Shown here piece after piece: positions 1 to 11,200 of a DNA stretch of 64,000 bases; position 1 is the first letter of the stretch, and every line of letters begins with the position of its first letter. The notes under the pieces were generated by a model. That model ran no database searches, had not been told where the DNA came from, and saw nothing but the letters and a program-made list of their open reading frames with translations. A program made the position numbers and the translations under genes. The DNA comes from Lonicera japonica. Its lineage: Eukaryota; Streptophyta; Magnoliopsida; Dipsacales; Caprifoliaceae. The stretch spans positions 36,822,099 to 36,886,098 of the forward strand of contig CM038470.1 of assembly GCA_021464415.1 (NCBI GenBank), written 5' to 3'.

Positions 1-394
1 GGATACTAGGCCAAGGAGAGTAGTCCCAGACGCTTTTGGCTAGTGTAGACCCGCAAGTCAGCGGCCTAGTCACGACTCTAGTCCTGAGATTGATAGGATA
101 AATTCACACTCGTGAAAATGCATAATAATAAGTGAGTATATGCAAAATAACAATATAAAAGTTCATTATTGATCAATGCTTTAAGGTTTGTTATGGTATT
201 TTACATAATTTTAATTGTGAAAAAGATTTTCTTCACAAAATTAGAAAATAAAGGTATCAGGGTATCTACCTAGATCGCTTATATGTTATCCTAGGACTAA
301 GGCTTCCAAGATACCAATAAATAAATAACAAGAATTATATATATGATCCATTTTGTAAGAATCTAGTTCTCGACATCCCCAGCAAAGTCGCCAC
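1..394 (-). mobile_element. 5' leader of a Tat/Ogre-like Ty3/gypsy element running off the left edge
   Basis: Read on the minus strand, this stretch follows directly after the LTR at 395-1637 and opens with a primer-binding site, so it is the start of the element's internal region. No coding frame of note is visible in these 394 bases; the body of the element would lie outside the window to the left. The assignment rests on the primer site and the LTR, not on protein similarity. Confidence 0.6.
375..394 (-). other. Primer-binding site (tRNA-Arg type, Tat/Ogre style)
   Basis: The minus strand reads GTGGCGACTTTGCTGGGGAT immediately after the LTR end TCTCACA. This resembles the TGGCGACT...GGGGA site of plant Tat/Ogre-type gypsy elements. 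It fixes the LTR boundary at 394/395 and gives the element's orientation. Confidence 0.7.
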
Positions 395-1637
395 TGTGAG
401 AATCCAGATCTCCGACCCTCCTTCTTGATTTCTCTTTTTAATTTTAAATTTATGGTTTTGGTGGAAAACATGTTTTTAGAGTCGCCAGTTTGTTTTGTAA
501 GAAAACAAACAAAAGGTTGTATAAAAGATAATCCAAAAATGAACTATCTTTCATATGTTTGAAACCAAAGATTTATTTTATAACTTGTTTTGCTAGGGTT
601 CGGGAACTATGTTATGAATTGGGAAGGTGTTAGGCACCCAATTTTCCCTTTCGGTCTCTTAATGGATCATGTATTTAATTCTTATTTTAGATATCTTGCA
701 ATTAGTTTGAATTGCTTTCAAAGTAGTCCTTTCGGATAAATTCTATTTGTAATTGTATTTATGAAATCAGACTCGAGCTTTGTAAGCGCCTACGTATTCA
801 TTCTTAGAATGAAATCAGAGTCTCGTAGTTCCACTTGTTGGAAAACTGTTTTTGTGTTTGGTTTATTTTGAAAATGTGTCAAAACAAGTTTTAGTTTTCT
901 TGTAAAACTTAGAAAGGACTTTGTTTTGAAAGCGGTGAACTTCTTTGCAAATTATCTAATTTTCTCGATTAAAACGTGTAATCGAAATGCAGTATTTAAA
1001 TTTAGAAAGTCTATAGAAAAGCATACCTGATGCGCTTGAAGAAGAATAAAGACTACTAACTTGATTGTTTTTTCCTTGCTTGCTTATTTCTCTCTCTTTA
1101 ACTTTCTCTCTCTAACATTTTCTCCCTCTAAAACTCTCTATAAAACTCTCTCTAATAATCTTGACAGAACTTTCTCTCTCTAAAACTTTCTTGAGTGTTG
1201 ATGATCCCAAATGCGACCCCAAAGGTCCTATTTATAGAGAAATTTTTGCTAAAAGCACTCTAAAAGGGGCTAGCCTTAGGTACCCGCGACTAAGGCGTGT
1301 GGCTGGGGTGTGCGGTTGGCAGCCAACCGTGTGGCTAGCACCTGCGGTTGGGACCTGCGGCTAGGAGGTGTTTTTACCATAGAGACTGATTCAAAGATTA
1401 ATCGTAATTCTTGGTTTCTAACAGGGTGCTGCCTCGCACCCCTCCCCGTCATAATAAGCAAAGTGGCAACATTGATCGTGGCAGGTTCCTAACAGATTCA
1501 GCGATGTTAGAGCGCAGACCATAGTAGCAGGGATTCCTTAATAGACTTCTATATGCATGCTGACTCAAAACTTAATGCAGAATGTTTGTTTGTATAAAAC
1601 TAGATTCACATGAGAGTCGTGGATTGGGGTGTTCACA
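395..1637 (-). repeat. 5' LTR of a Tat/Ogre-like element
   Basis: The stretch starts TGTGAGAATCC and ends GGGGTGTTCACA, so on the minus strand it runs TGTGAACACC...TTCTCACA with imperfect inverted termini. It shares blocks with the solo LTR at 24202-26329, for example GAGTCGCCAGTTTGTTTT and GAATTGGGAAGGTGTTAGGC, which puts both in one family. A CT-rich low-complexity run lies at about 1085-1195 and a palindrome-rich GC patch at about 1290-1370. The partner LTR is outside the window, so no TSD can be checked. Confidence 0.7.
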
Positions 1638-2405
1638 ACTAGAGCCTTGCTTTATTGCTTCTACAGGCTTAGGATCTCTAATTGTTGATTCATTTGTAGT
1701 CATATTTAGAAAAATTACATAACAATATGTACAATTAAGTTAGTAAATAATTAGTGTATTTTGTTAAATGGATTTCAAAGTCAAAAGAGCCCAAATTCTT
1801 TTAATACACCAATTAATTGGAAGGGTCAATTATCCCTTAACTAGTGTTTACTTCAGCCAATTAACTAAGTCAAAAACTTAAAATATATATAAACAAGATT
1901 ATTTTTTGGGATTGGAGCAAAATTTAAACTAAAACAACAACCGAAAACGAAAGAAAGAGCAAAACAATTGAAAATATGGACTACTGAGGTTTGGTAAATA
2001 CCTCTTGTAAATACTAAATAATAAAAAACACAAACATATATGCTAACATTCTGTTCAATTTGCTGGTATAATATCTAGTTTTGCTTGACAAAAAGAAGAA
2101 CATGCTATATTAAATATTTAGGTTGAAGAAACAAGAGTTTACCTTCATGAGAAGAAATGACTACGATGATTGTCGAACACGAAGTGAAGAGAGGGGAAAA
2201 GCGACAGTGCTGATTGTTGGATACAAAGTGAGGAGAGAGGAGAAGCGATAGCAAGAAAGAAGAGAGAAGAGGGCAGCAGTGTATGTTTTCTAACGGTGGA
2301 GATGAATTAGGGATTTAGGGTTAGGTTAGATGTATTTCAAATTAAAGCAGATGTGAAGTTAATGTAACATGTTGGTTATGTAAAAAGTGAAAGACAAGTA
2401 ATATC

Positions 2406-2443
<38 letters not shown>

Positions 2444-3093
2444 TGTATACATAATCGATTTGGTTCAATTTTATAGGATTTTTTAACCTATAAGACTAAG
2501 GATTGACTCGAACTAAATCGGTTCACTCAAAACTATACCAAACTGAACATTAACAAATATAACAACCGAAAAAACCCTTTGGTTTGGTTCAGTCAGCCCG
2601 GTTCAGTTTTTGCACACCTCTAAGAGAACCATGAAAAACTTGAATCTTTTACTCTCTCTAAATATTTTGATAAAAGCCATTCAATGGCACTTGGCTAACC
2701 ATATTTTAAACTTCTTATTTGTGAGAGCAGGGACCAAGTATTAATAGACTAGGTAAACCATAACCATCAAGAGTTTGCCTATTGTTAAACACTTTAGAAT
2801 GCTTATCAGGTTAGAGTTTAACAAGAAGTTAATACCTTACGTGTTTATCAAGTTAGAGTACGTTTTACCTAAATAAAACACCTATACGCTTATCCGGTTA
2901 AAACCAACATATATCTATATACTTGAGACCAAAATCACATGTGGCTAAGGTACACCGTCAATCCCATATACTTTAAATCACTTTTACGTGTAATATAATT
3001 TAAATTCATAATCTGGACTCAATCATTAATTTGAATTTTGTAATCCTTAAAGATTAAATCAATGGAAGCCCAAAATTTCTTACATACATGACA
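1638..3093. other. Non-coding AT-rich stretch, no gene seen
   Basis: No convincing coding sequence. It holds an (AT)n microsatellite at about 2411-2438 and a purine-rich GAGAGGAGAAGCGA-like repeat at about 2190-2280. Near 2440-2625 the text resembles the end of a non-autonomous hAT-type element (TTTGCACACCTCTA), but no matching left end was found. Confidence 0.5.
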
Positions 3094-3154
3094 TGTGATA
3101 ACTCGTATTTTTATATTAAGGTATTAATATTAAAATTGTGGTAAAAATTATTTT

Positions 3155-3493
3155 GGTTGATTTAGACTTTGGGTGCCTTTTGTTCTTGCATATTAGACGT
3201 TGGGTGCCAAAGTTTTGCATAATAGGTGTTTGGGTGCTATTTTGGACGGAATCCGTTAGTCATCGTGGTCAACTGTTAGTTCCATTAATTTTTGACCATT
3301 TTACCCCTAAGCAAGATCAATATGTTTTGTCTTTTTCTAGGGGCAAAATGGGTAAAAAATCAACGGAGCTAACGGTTGACCACGTTGACTAATGGATTCT
3401 GTCCAAAATGACACCCAAACACCTATTATGCAAAACTTTGGCATCCAACGTTTGATATGCAAGAACAAATGGCACCCAAAGTCTAAATCACCC
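3155..3493. mobile_element. MULE-type foldback MITE with 9 bp TSD
   Basis: The insertion is flanked by identical 9 bp copies AATTATTTT (3146-3154 and 3494-3502). The ends are GGTTGATTTAGACTTTGGG and, in reverse complement, GGGTGATTTAGACTTTGGG. The inverted similarity runs inward over most of the 339 bp, so each half is an arm of about 150 bp. A 9 bp TSD with long inverted repeats is typical of Mutator-like elements. The sister LTR has one uninterrupted AATTATTTT-like site near 4986, which is the empty site. Confidence 0.85.
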
Positions 3494-3633
3494 AATTATT
3501 TTAAATGTATTTTATGATGTTGAAATAGTATTAATTATGGTTGTAAACCATGTGGATATTTTGGTGTAATTGTTAGTGGTGGACTCCACACACACACACA
3601 CATAAATTTAAGATATGAGTCACCAATTTATGG

Positions 3634-4022
3634 ACTTGGCTCCTCTCCATTATTCCTTTGGTCCAATTATATCCAATGGGTTTTAATTCAAGGGGTAAAC
3701 AGATGGTTTTTTCATGAAATTTGGTAGAGATGAGCTTAATAATGAGTATATCATGTCCACAAAATTTCATCAAGAAATTCAAACTGAAAGTGGGCATGGT
3801 AAAAATTTGATGCATTTGTTCATTGTCGATCATTCAAATTTTAGATCATCATCTCACCAATTTCAAGATTGAATCTTCAGATATAATTTTGTGAAAATGA
3901 TTTACTAATTAGAGAGATCATTTTTTCCAAGTTTCATGAAAAAAATTCATCTGTTTAGTCCTCAAACTAGACCCCCTTGGACGGAATTGGACCAAAAGGT
4001 AATTAAGAAGAGTCAAGTCCCT
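3634..4022. mobile_element. Second MITE in the same LTR
   Basis: The insertion is flanked by AATTTATGG at 3625-3633 and 4023-4031. The termini are inverted: ACTTGGCTCCTCT...TTTGGTCCAATT on the left, and in reverse complement GGGACTTGACTC...TTTTGGTCCAATT on the right. The sister LTR shows the uninterrupted site CCAATTTATGGGCTAAC near 5119. The exact border is uncertain by 1-2 bases, so the TSD could be 7-9 bp; Mutator-like is favoured but hAT (8 bp) is not excluded. Confidence 0.75.
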
Positions 4023-4789
4023 AATTTATGGGCTAACATGTCTAGTAAATGGAAATTGTGGGGGACCATTTACTTTATTATTTATTTATGTTATTAGCCA
4101 GAACTTTCTTAGATATAAGTTGTGAGAGGAAAGATATATGAGGAAAAAGAAATAATAAGAGAGAGAGAGAGAATTAGAAAAATAAGGGAAGAAGATGGAA
4201 TGCCTTGCACGCAGATTAATTATAGTACTTTAAAACTATGAGAAGTACTCATTGTGGATTCCTTTAAAGATCTAAAGCATTCATGTTATTCATACTTTGT
4301 ATTCATTTTGGTATTTCCATATTTATGCTTTGTGTTATTATTGTTGGCGTCGTTTGTTTGATATTATGTGTTGGTTGAAGCGCTAAGGGAATTGATTGGC
4401 ACATGGTTTAAGTATACCTACAGATTTGTATACCAACAATCCAACAGTCCCGTTGCTATATGTTAGGCATGGGTGAGGTAAGTAGGGGTGGCTAAGTACT
4501 TGACATGTGACTAAGAGAGGGGTGGCTAAGTACTTGACATGTGGTAAGTAGGGGTGGAAATCTTTTATACCCTATATAGGTTTACTTCCTCATATATGTT
4601 TCTCTTCCACATGTGCCGTAGTGAGAGCATGTTATGACGCAATAAAAAACTCGTGAGAAAAATTAGAACATATTTGTAATTTGGATAATAGAAAATATAC
4701 CGTTGTATTATGGATATTGTTGTAATTTGTGGAGAATTTGTATACTATTATTCATTATTTATCTCTCCTATAGGCAGGGCATTACAAAA

Positions 4790-4808
4790 TAGTATTAGAG
4801 CTTAGGTT
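4790..4808 (+). other. Degenerate tRNA-Met primer-binding site
   Basis: TAGTATTAGAGC follows the left LTR almost directly and differs from the canonical TGGTATCAGAGC by two transitions. It sets the element on the plus strand. Confidence 0.65.
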
Positions 4809-4933
4809 CTAACAACCATTGACCTTTAGGTAGGACTCTTTACTTCTTGTCTTTTCGAATCCTTTGTTTAGCCTAGAACTTTTGGTTACAATAGTTAAAT
4901 TTCGGGGACTAAATTTTATTTAGTAGTGGAGAT

Positions 4934-5911
4934 TGTGATATCCCATATTTTTAAATTTAGGTATCAATATTAATATTATGGTAAAATTATTTTAGGTGTA
5001 TTTTATAATGTTGAAATACTATTAATTATGATTGTAGACCCTATGGATATTTTGGTATAATTGTTAGTGGTGAACTCCGTAGATATATATATATATATAT
5101 AAATTAAAAGATGAATTACCAATTTATGGGCTAACGTGGCTAGCAAATAAAAATTGTGGGGGCCATTTGCTTTATTACTTATTTCTATTACTAGCCACAT
5201 ATTTCTTATATATAAGTTGAGGGAGAAAAGAGATGTGAGAAAAAAAAAATGAGAAATTGTGGGGAAGAAGAAGAAGAAGATAGAAGGCCTAGCAAATACA
5301 ATAATTATGGTATTTTAAGGTATGAGATTTACTCAATATGCATTCCTTTAAAGCTCTAGAACATTCATTTGTTATTCCTACTTTGTATTTATTTTGGTAT
5401 ATCCATATTTTTGTTATGTGTTATTATTGTTTGTCTCTTTTGTTTGATATTATGTGTTGGCTGAAGCACCAAGGGAATTGATTGGTACATGGTTTAAGTA
5501 TACTTGCTGAATTTGCGTGCCAACAATCCAACAGTCCTGTTGATGAATTTAGGCACGGGTGAAGTAGGCTGGGGTGGCTAAGTAATACTTGGCATGTGAC
5601 GAAGAGAGAATAGGGTATAAGGTTGTATCTTTTTATATGATATGTATGCGTGGTATCAGCTATTATTAAATTATTTACATAAAAAGCTTTTGTACACTGT
5701 AAACGGTGTACTTCCCATACATGTTTTTCTTCCATGGTGCTCATAGTGGGAATGAATTAGGATGCAGCAAGAAGTTTGTGGGAGACTTTAGAACATATTT
5801 GTAATTTAGATAGTATAAAATATATCGTTGTATTATGAATATTATTGTAATTTGTTGTGTATTTATATACTAATATTTATTATTTATCACCCTCGTGGGC
5901 GGGGCATCACA
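4934..5911 (+). repeat. Right LTR (uninterrupted)
   Basis: It starts TGTGATATCCC and ends GGGCATCACA. It contains a short (AT)n run at about 5083-5101. It is the uninterrupted reference that shows where the two MITEs entered the left LTR. Confidence 0.8.
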
Positions 5912-7459
5912 TGACTTGCCAATCTCAAATCTTCAGTTGGCTCTAAATACTTCTTTTTGGGACCAACTTGTAAGCCTAAAACACCAAAGTTACACAGAAA
6001 CCTTAAGAAGCATGTGTTATGAAGAAATATTAAATAAAGCATAAATATTAATCTCCAATTTAACACAGACTCCCCCTCACTCTCCCCCCTTTTTGTCACG
6101 AGTAGACAAAGCGTAGCAAAGATATTAGCAAGAATAGGAAAACATATTTGAACAAGTAAGCAACATCAAATAAAAACGTATTAATAAATAAGTATGCTAA
6201 AACCTCCTCAACCAAAACAAGAATTAGTTAAAAACAATAAGCACCAACCGAGGAATTAATTAACTAGTTAATCTCAAGAACTTCCTCACCAACTTTCATT
6301 AAAGAAAAAACTAGTCTAGAGCTTTGTAGCAAAAATTGCCAAAACAAGACCAATTTTAGTATAAAATTAACATTCATCATGATGTATCATTTTCGAAAAT
6401 TTAACCAACAAATAATCTGTCAGCTCAATCTCCACTAAGCAAACTACCTTACAATCTCCAATTAACATATAAATATGAGCAAAAAAAGACATAAATTATA
6501 ACCATAATTTGAAAGGTAATCGTTGCCAAGTAGTGGTGGATCAATCCGATTTTTTAGATTTTGTGAGATTTAATATATTCACATTTTTATGTATTTGTAA
6601 CATATACAAGCCTTTGAGCATATCACTTTTACAAGACTTGAAACAAGTCTAGCATTTTTCACTTTAGCTCATAGATTTTAGAGAAAGACACAATATTTGA
6701 GAGATGGAAAATTCTTAATTCATCACTTATGGTTTTCATCTATTTTGTACCAATAGTCAATCAATTAGTTGATTGTGTTAAGAGGCGACAATTAGCGAGT
6801 CAAAGGAATATGATGAGACATGTATTTTGTGAATTTGATGCCTGATGTGTAACTACAATTGCTTTAGTCATATTTTTTGATAAAAATTAATGCCTATACA
6901 TCGCACGAGTTAAAATCCAACGTTTGGAATATAATTATGATATATATTGGAAGATAAAAAAAATAAAATTCCAAAATGCATGAACTTGAAAATTTTATCT
7001 CTCAATGACCTTTACCTTCGTAGAAATGATGAGTTTGTTTAGCCACTTTTAATGGGGTTGATGGAATGATTGTCATTTGTTGGTGATGGTTGCGCACTGG
7101 TTGTGTTTTGCAGATATATAAAGTTTTGTAAGTGCAGCTTTCGTTAATGTAAAATATAGCTATGGATGATTCTTTTGTTGATGCAATATGGTTATGGAAT
7201 GATTGACATTTGTAAATATAATATGATCATGAAATAGTTGAGATTTGTTAATGTAATATATTTATATCAATAATGAAATATCGTTTTTTATAGTATCAAT
7301 TATAGATTTATAATTTTATTGCAGATTATTAATGTTTGTAATGGATAAGAGTAAGAAATACTAAAACGTAAATGGGAAAATAAATGTAATTGAAAATCAA
7401 GAAAGCTCTTAGTTTTGAAAGAATATTATGCAAATAGTTTATGTTAAATTTTTTTTGTA
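5912..7459. other. Non-coding stretch, no gene seen
   Basis: AT-rich, without a supported gene. The pyrimidine patch at about 6068-6100 (CCCCCTCACTCTCCCCCC) resembles, on the minus strand, the purine-rich 3' end of copia elements, but no coding remnant accompanies it. Confidence 0.4.
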
Positions 7460-7585
7460 CATGTGATTGAAATTATTGTGGTAACAAAATGAATTGTCCT
7501 TCTACTAATGGCACAACACTTTTGTGGAATCATCTTAAGAAGTGCAAATTTAACTCCAAAGAAAAGTTGACGACAAAAAAAAATG
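7460..7585 (+). pseudogene. BED-type zinc-finger remnant of a hAT transposase
   Basis: One frame reads a second zinc-binding half CGNKMNC followed by GTTLLWNHLKKCKFNS, matching the GTSxLxxHLxxC pattern of BED fingers in plant hAT transposases. The upstream cysteine pair is broken by a stop just before NYCGNK. Nothing like the hAT dimerisation domain is visible downstream, where the next element is a MITE. This is a short relic; other BED-bearing proteins are possible sources. Confidence 0.5.
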
Positions 7586-7732
7586 GTAATTATTTTTGAG
7601 CTTCCTTTTAATTTTTTTTAATACAAGAATTTTAGATTTTTTTTGTTAAAGATTTAACCTAAAGTTTCATCTTATTTGTAAAACCACGATCATGCAAGAT
7701 TGTTGGCAATTTTCTTTTTAAGTTAAAAAAAA

Positions 7733-8016
7733 GAGTTATTAAAAATTTATCCCTTGAAGTTTATCCGCTTTTGCACTTCAATCCAAGAAGTTTAATTTGC
7801 ATAACTCCCATTCTTAAAGTTTTAATCTAATTTCACTTTAGTACAAATTGTTAGACTTTTAAACGAAAATAGTGGCAAAAGTCTAACGGTTTACTGGAGT
7901 TTTAGACTTAAGTGAAATCGGATTCAAACTTTATGGATGAGAGTTATGCAAATTAAACTTCATGGATTGAAGTGCAAAATCGGGTAAACTTCAAGGGGGT
8001 AAATTTTTAATGACTC
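7733..8016. mobile_element. MITE with long inverted arms
   Basis: The left arm begins GAGTTATTAAAAATTTA and the right arm in reverse complement begins GAGTCATTAAAAATTTA. The arms match for about 100 bases, including GTTTAATTTGCATAACTC and TTTTGCACTTCAATCCA. Runs of eight or more A lie at both flanks and may be a TSD in an A-rich target, consistent with a Mutator-like MITE, though a poly-A target cannot prove this. Confidence 0.75.
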
Positions 8017-10915
8017 TGAAAAAAAATTAAAGAAATAATTTAAGAAGTCTAAATGGGTATGCCTCACAACCAATATGCGGACATTTATTCAAAATCTTGA
8101 TGGGAACTTTAGTTTTAGGAATTTTACATTTAAAATTTTAAGTTTTAGGAACATGAAACTTTCAAAATTGCTAACACTGCTTGAAAGCTTAACTAGTTAA
8201 AAATTAAAAAACAACTAGCAAACTAAAATTCCAACAATACCCTCAATAAACAAATAAACTTAAAATAGGAAGTTGATTCAAAAAAACCCACCCACTATTT
8301 CATTTAACCAAAAAATAAGGAAACAATTACCAAAACTTCAACAAAAATAACAAATAATATTCATCACAAAAAACATCAAAATAAAATAACACATAAAAAT
8401 CAAAAGATAAAAACAATAGCAATACCCATCCAATTACAACAGACGAAATTAAACAACACACAAAAGTGAATATAAAACGTTTCACAAAACATTTTCTAAG
8501 AAAAAAGGTTAAAACAAGAATTCTGAACTCCTTGCACACATTTAATGGACAGTGATTATTAGGGATTCAAAAAAAGCAACATAACCCTACATTTACAAAG
8601 TCCTCTTATTTGAATAAAGTGATAAATTCAGCCACAATATTTTGAATAAATAGTTATTCGTAGTGAATCAACTCCCCATAAAATTGCACAGCCTCACTAT
8701 ATTCAAACCTCTACATATACAAATCAAAAACAAAAAACAAAGAAAAAAAATCAAGTACTTCTAATCATAAGCTAGTTCGAATGATATCAATATATAAATC
8801 AATCTAGATTGGTATCGAAAGGAAATTCATCAATTGCCTCAACGTCTGAAAGAACAGGAAACCAACATATAGAATAACCAATTCCACCTTCAACCAAATA
8901 ATAAACACATTATCTTCCCAATCCACTCGTGCCAATACCCACAAACCAACTCCACAAGAAAAAATTGAATCCCAATCACATTACCATATAAAGCCCAAGA
9001 TAAAAATTTCAAAACCACCTAGTTATACTTGAACTTTGATAGTTTGATGACCTTAGTAAGATGACTATAGTTTGATGACCCTAATAAGATGACTAAGATA
9101 TGAGTTTTGTCCTACATAGTGTGAAGAAATAAGGGGTTAAAATTATTATGATTTGAAAATGTGTACGCCCCCAACCTATGATCCCGTTACATAGATGATA
9201 ACCACATAATTCAGTAAGGGCCATTCCTCGGTTGCAATTTTTTGGAGCATTTTGAGTCAAAAAAGTCCTTCTTTTGTGTCTAGATTTGCACGCCCCTCGG
9301 TCTTATTTTGTAGAGTCTCAGAGAGTTTTTTGAGCATCGAAGCCGTGTTCGAGAAGCCAGAATTGCGAAGATAATATTCAGGTATAAATTTTTCTTTATT
9401 CACGTATAATTTTTACATAAGTTCCAGAATTTTAAAAAAATGATTTTAAATTTTTTTTATTGAGCTTAAGTGTGTTTTAAATGTGCTTATGTGTTGTTAA
9501 GAGTTTTTTTTAAGAGAGTTAAATGTTACTTTTCTCTCCTTTCTTTTTGACCATTGGATTAAAATATATATGGCCTTTAGTGCTTTATATATATATATAT
9601 ATTTTTCTTTCTCTTTCTCCCGTCAACACACATCACATATATACTTTTACTTTGACTTTTTCTTCTTTAGTTCCTTTTTAAAGTCCTTGGATTAAAAAAT
9701 GATATATATATATATATATATATTTCTTTTCTTCATTTTTAGCACCGACACACCCACATATATACTTCTCTTTCTTTTTTCCTCTTTCAATCGACAACAA
9801 CACATCCATATATACTTTTACTTTTCTCTTTAGTTGATCTGAGCCTTTGGATTAAAAAGTAGGTGTGGCCCTTTATTGATATTATATATTCATCTCTTTC
9901 ATTCTCTTTGAGCCCGAAGAAAAAAAATACCAGCAGCCGTTTTCTCTCTCACCTCGAGCCCTAGCTTTTTCTCTCTTTCTCTTTGTTATTTCTCTCTCTA
10001 GAAATGATGAACAAAATTTCTCTTTAAGCTTTATTGAAATATTAATCTCGAGATTAGTAGGGTGTTTAGTTTGAATATTTTCTCTTACCTTTAGAGAGTT
10101 GGATATATTTTTGATTGAAGCTATATTTGGAATTTTATTGAGTTTGATTTGGGGCTTTTTTTGAATCAAGACCAGATCTATTTTGCTGTGTGTATTTGAT
10201 TTGGTGTTTTGGATTTGCTGTGGCTGTGTACTCGATTTGGACTGCTGTGTGCTGAGTATTCTTAGTGGCGGTGTTGTGATTTTCGATCCATTTCATTAGT
10301 TTTGGGTAGATACTACTTCATTAATTCGGGTATTATTGTTTCTAACTATTCTTGATTCGTTTTTGGTATTTTATACTCGAAATCCATTGCCCTGTTCTTA
10401 AAATCACTTGATATAAAATCTGTTGACAGCTTTGTGTTCTTGTTTATCTGTTGATATTGCTGCTACTGCTATTAATTTTGGTGCTGAGAAAATTTGTGAA
10501 AAATCTGATTCTATATTGATTGTTCTGCTGTATATATGTTGTGCTGTTAATTGTTAAAACTGATTGCTGCGAATCTGTTTTTGATAATCTGTTTTGATTT
10601 TAGAAAATCAATTTTTTTGTGTTAATTGAATATGGAAATTCTTGGTTATAATCTGTTTAAAATCCATATTATTGTTGATTCAAAATCTGTTTTAATATTG
10701 CTACCATTGCTGTGAGAATCTTATATTATTGATGCTGAATCTGTTTTGTTGATTAGCCAAGTGAAGTATCTGTTTGTTCTTTGAGAAATTTATTCATGTG
10801 AGATTTGTTTCATTCCCTTTTTTGTTAGTGATCTTTTAAGATTTCAAATCTGGAACTTATGGAATTCTTTTTGATTAAGCTTATTGTTGTTCTTGATTTT
10901 TGTTAAGGTTATCTC
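8017..10915. other. Long non-coding stretch with AT microsatellites
   Basis: No supported coding sequence. (AT)n runs occur at about 9585-9602 and 9704-9722, each within a repeated context of TTTCTTTTC and CACATATATACTT around 9600-9820, which looks like an old local duplication. The T-rich part 10200-10900 has many short CTGTTTT/TTGCTG words but no defined unit. A possible LTR start, TGTACGCCCCC, lies near 9159 without a provable end. Confidence 0.4.
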
Positions 10916-11200
10916 TGATAGTCTGTTATTATTGGTTTGGTTTGTGAGTTTTGTCGAGTCGGCTTGGTGAGGGAAGTGTGTACCCTTAGTATTGTACGGG
11001 TGTGTGCATTAGGGTCCTTGTAATTCCTTTTGTCTGTGTAAAACTCTTGTAAAAACTTTTTAAATAGTAGATTTGTTCTGAGGTAGAGTGCCTCCGTGGA
11101 TGTTTCTCTCACTTGAGAGTTTACCACGTAAAAAACTCTTGTGTTGTGATTGATTGGTTAATTTTCTATACTAGGTCATTAATTGCATCAATATCACAAA
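10916..11200 (+). repeat. Probable copia-type LTR 3' portion
   Basis: The text around 11050-11130 (AGTAGATTTGTTCTGAGG, CCTCCGTGGATG, GAGTTTACCACGTAAAA) resembles the U5 side of plant copia LTRs, where a similar GTGGATG...ACCACGTAAA block is common. A plausible end is near 11200 (AATATCACA). No start, primer site or TSD was found, so this is a fragment call only. Confidence 0.35.

Larger units (their letters stand above)
3094..4786 (+). repeat. Left LTR, carrying two MITE insertions
   Basis: It matches the LTR at 4934-5911 along its length, for example TTTTATGATGTTGAAATA against TTTTATAATGTTGAAATA and the shared GGGAATTGATTGG. It is interrupted by MITEs at 3155-3493 and about 3634-4022. A local duplication of GGGGTGGCTAAGTACTTGAC occurs near 4483-4545. 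Confidence 0.8.
3094..5911 (+). mobile_element. Internally deleted LTR retrotransposon (TRIM-like), two LTRs around about 147 bp
   Basis: Two related LTRs (3094-4786 and 4934-5911) start TGTGATA and end CATTACA or CATCACA. Between them are only a degenerate tRNA-Met primer site and a 3' motif, TTCGGGGACTAAATTT, of the kind found just before the 3' LTR in Tekay/Del-type chromoviruses. The flanks TGACA and TGACT form a 4/5 matching TSD. The whole gag-pol region is absent, so this is a non-autonomous deletion derivative or a TRIM. The left LTR is longer because two MITEs sit in it; without them it is about 947 bp against 978 bp for the right LTR. Confidence 0.8.

Noticed and set aside
2440..2630. 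hAT-like end TTTGCACACCTCTA
   Set aside because: Only one end seen, and no 8 bp duplication could be identified.
6060..6110. Pyrimidine tract resembling a minus-strand copia polypurine tract
   Set aside because: No adjacent LTR terminus or coding remnant supports it.
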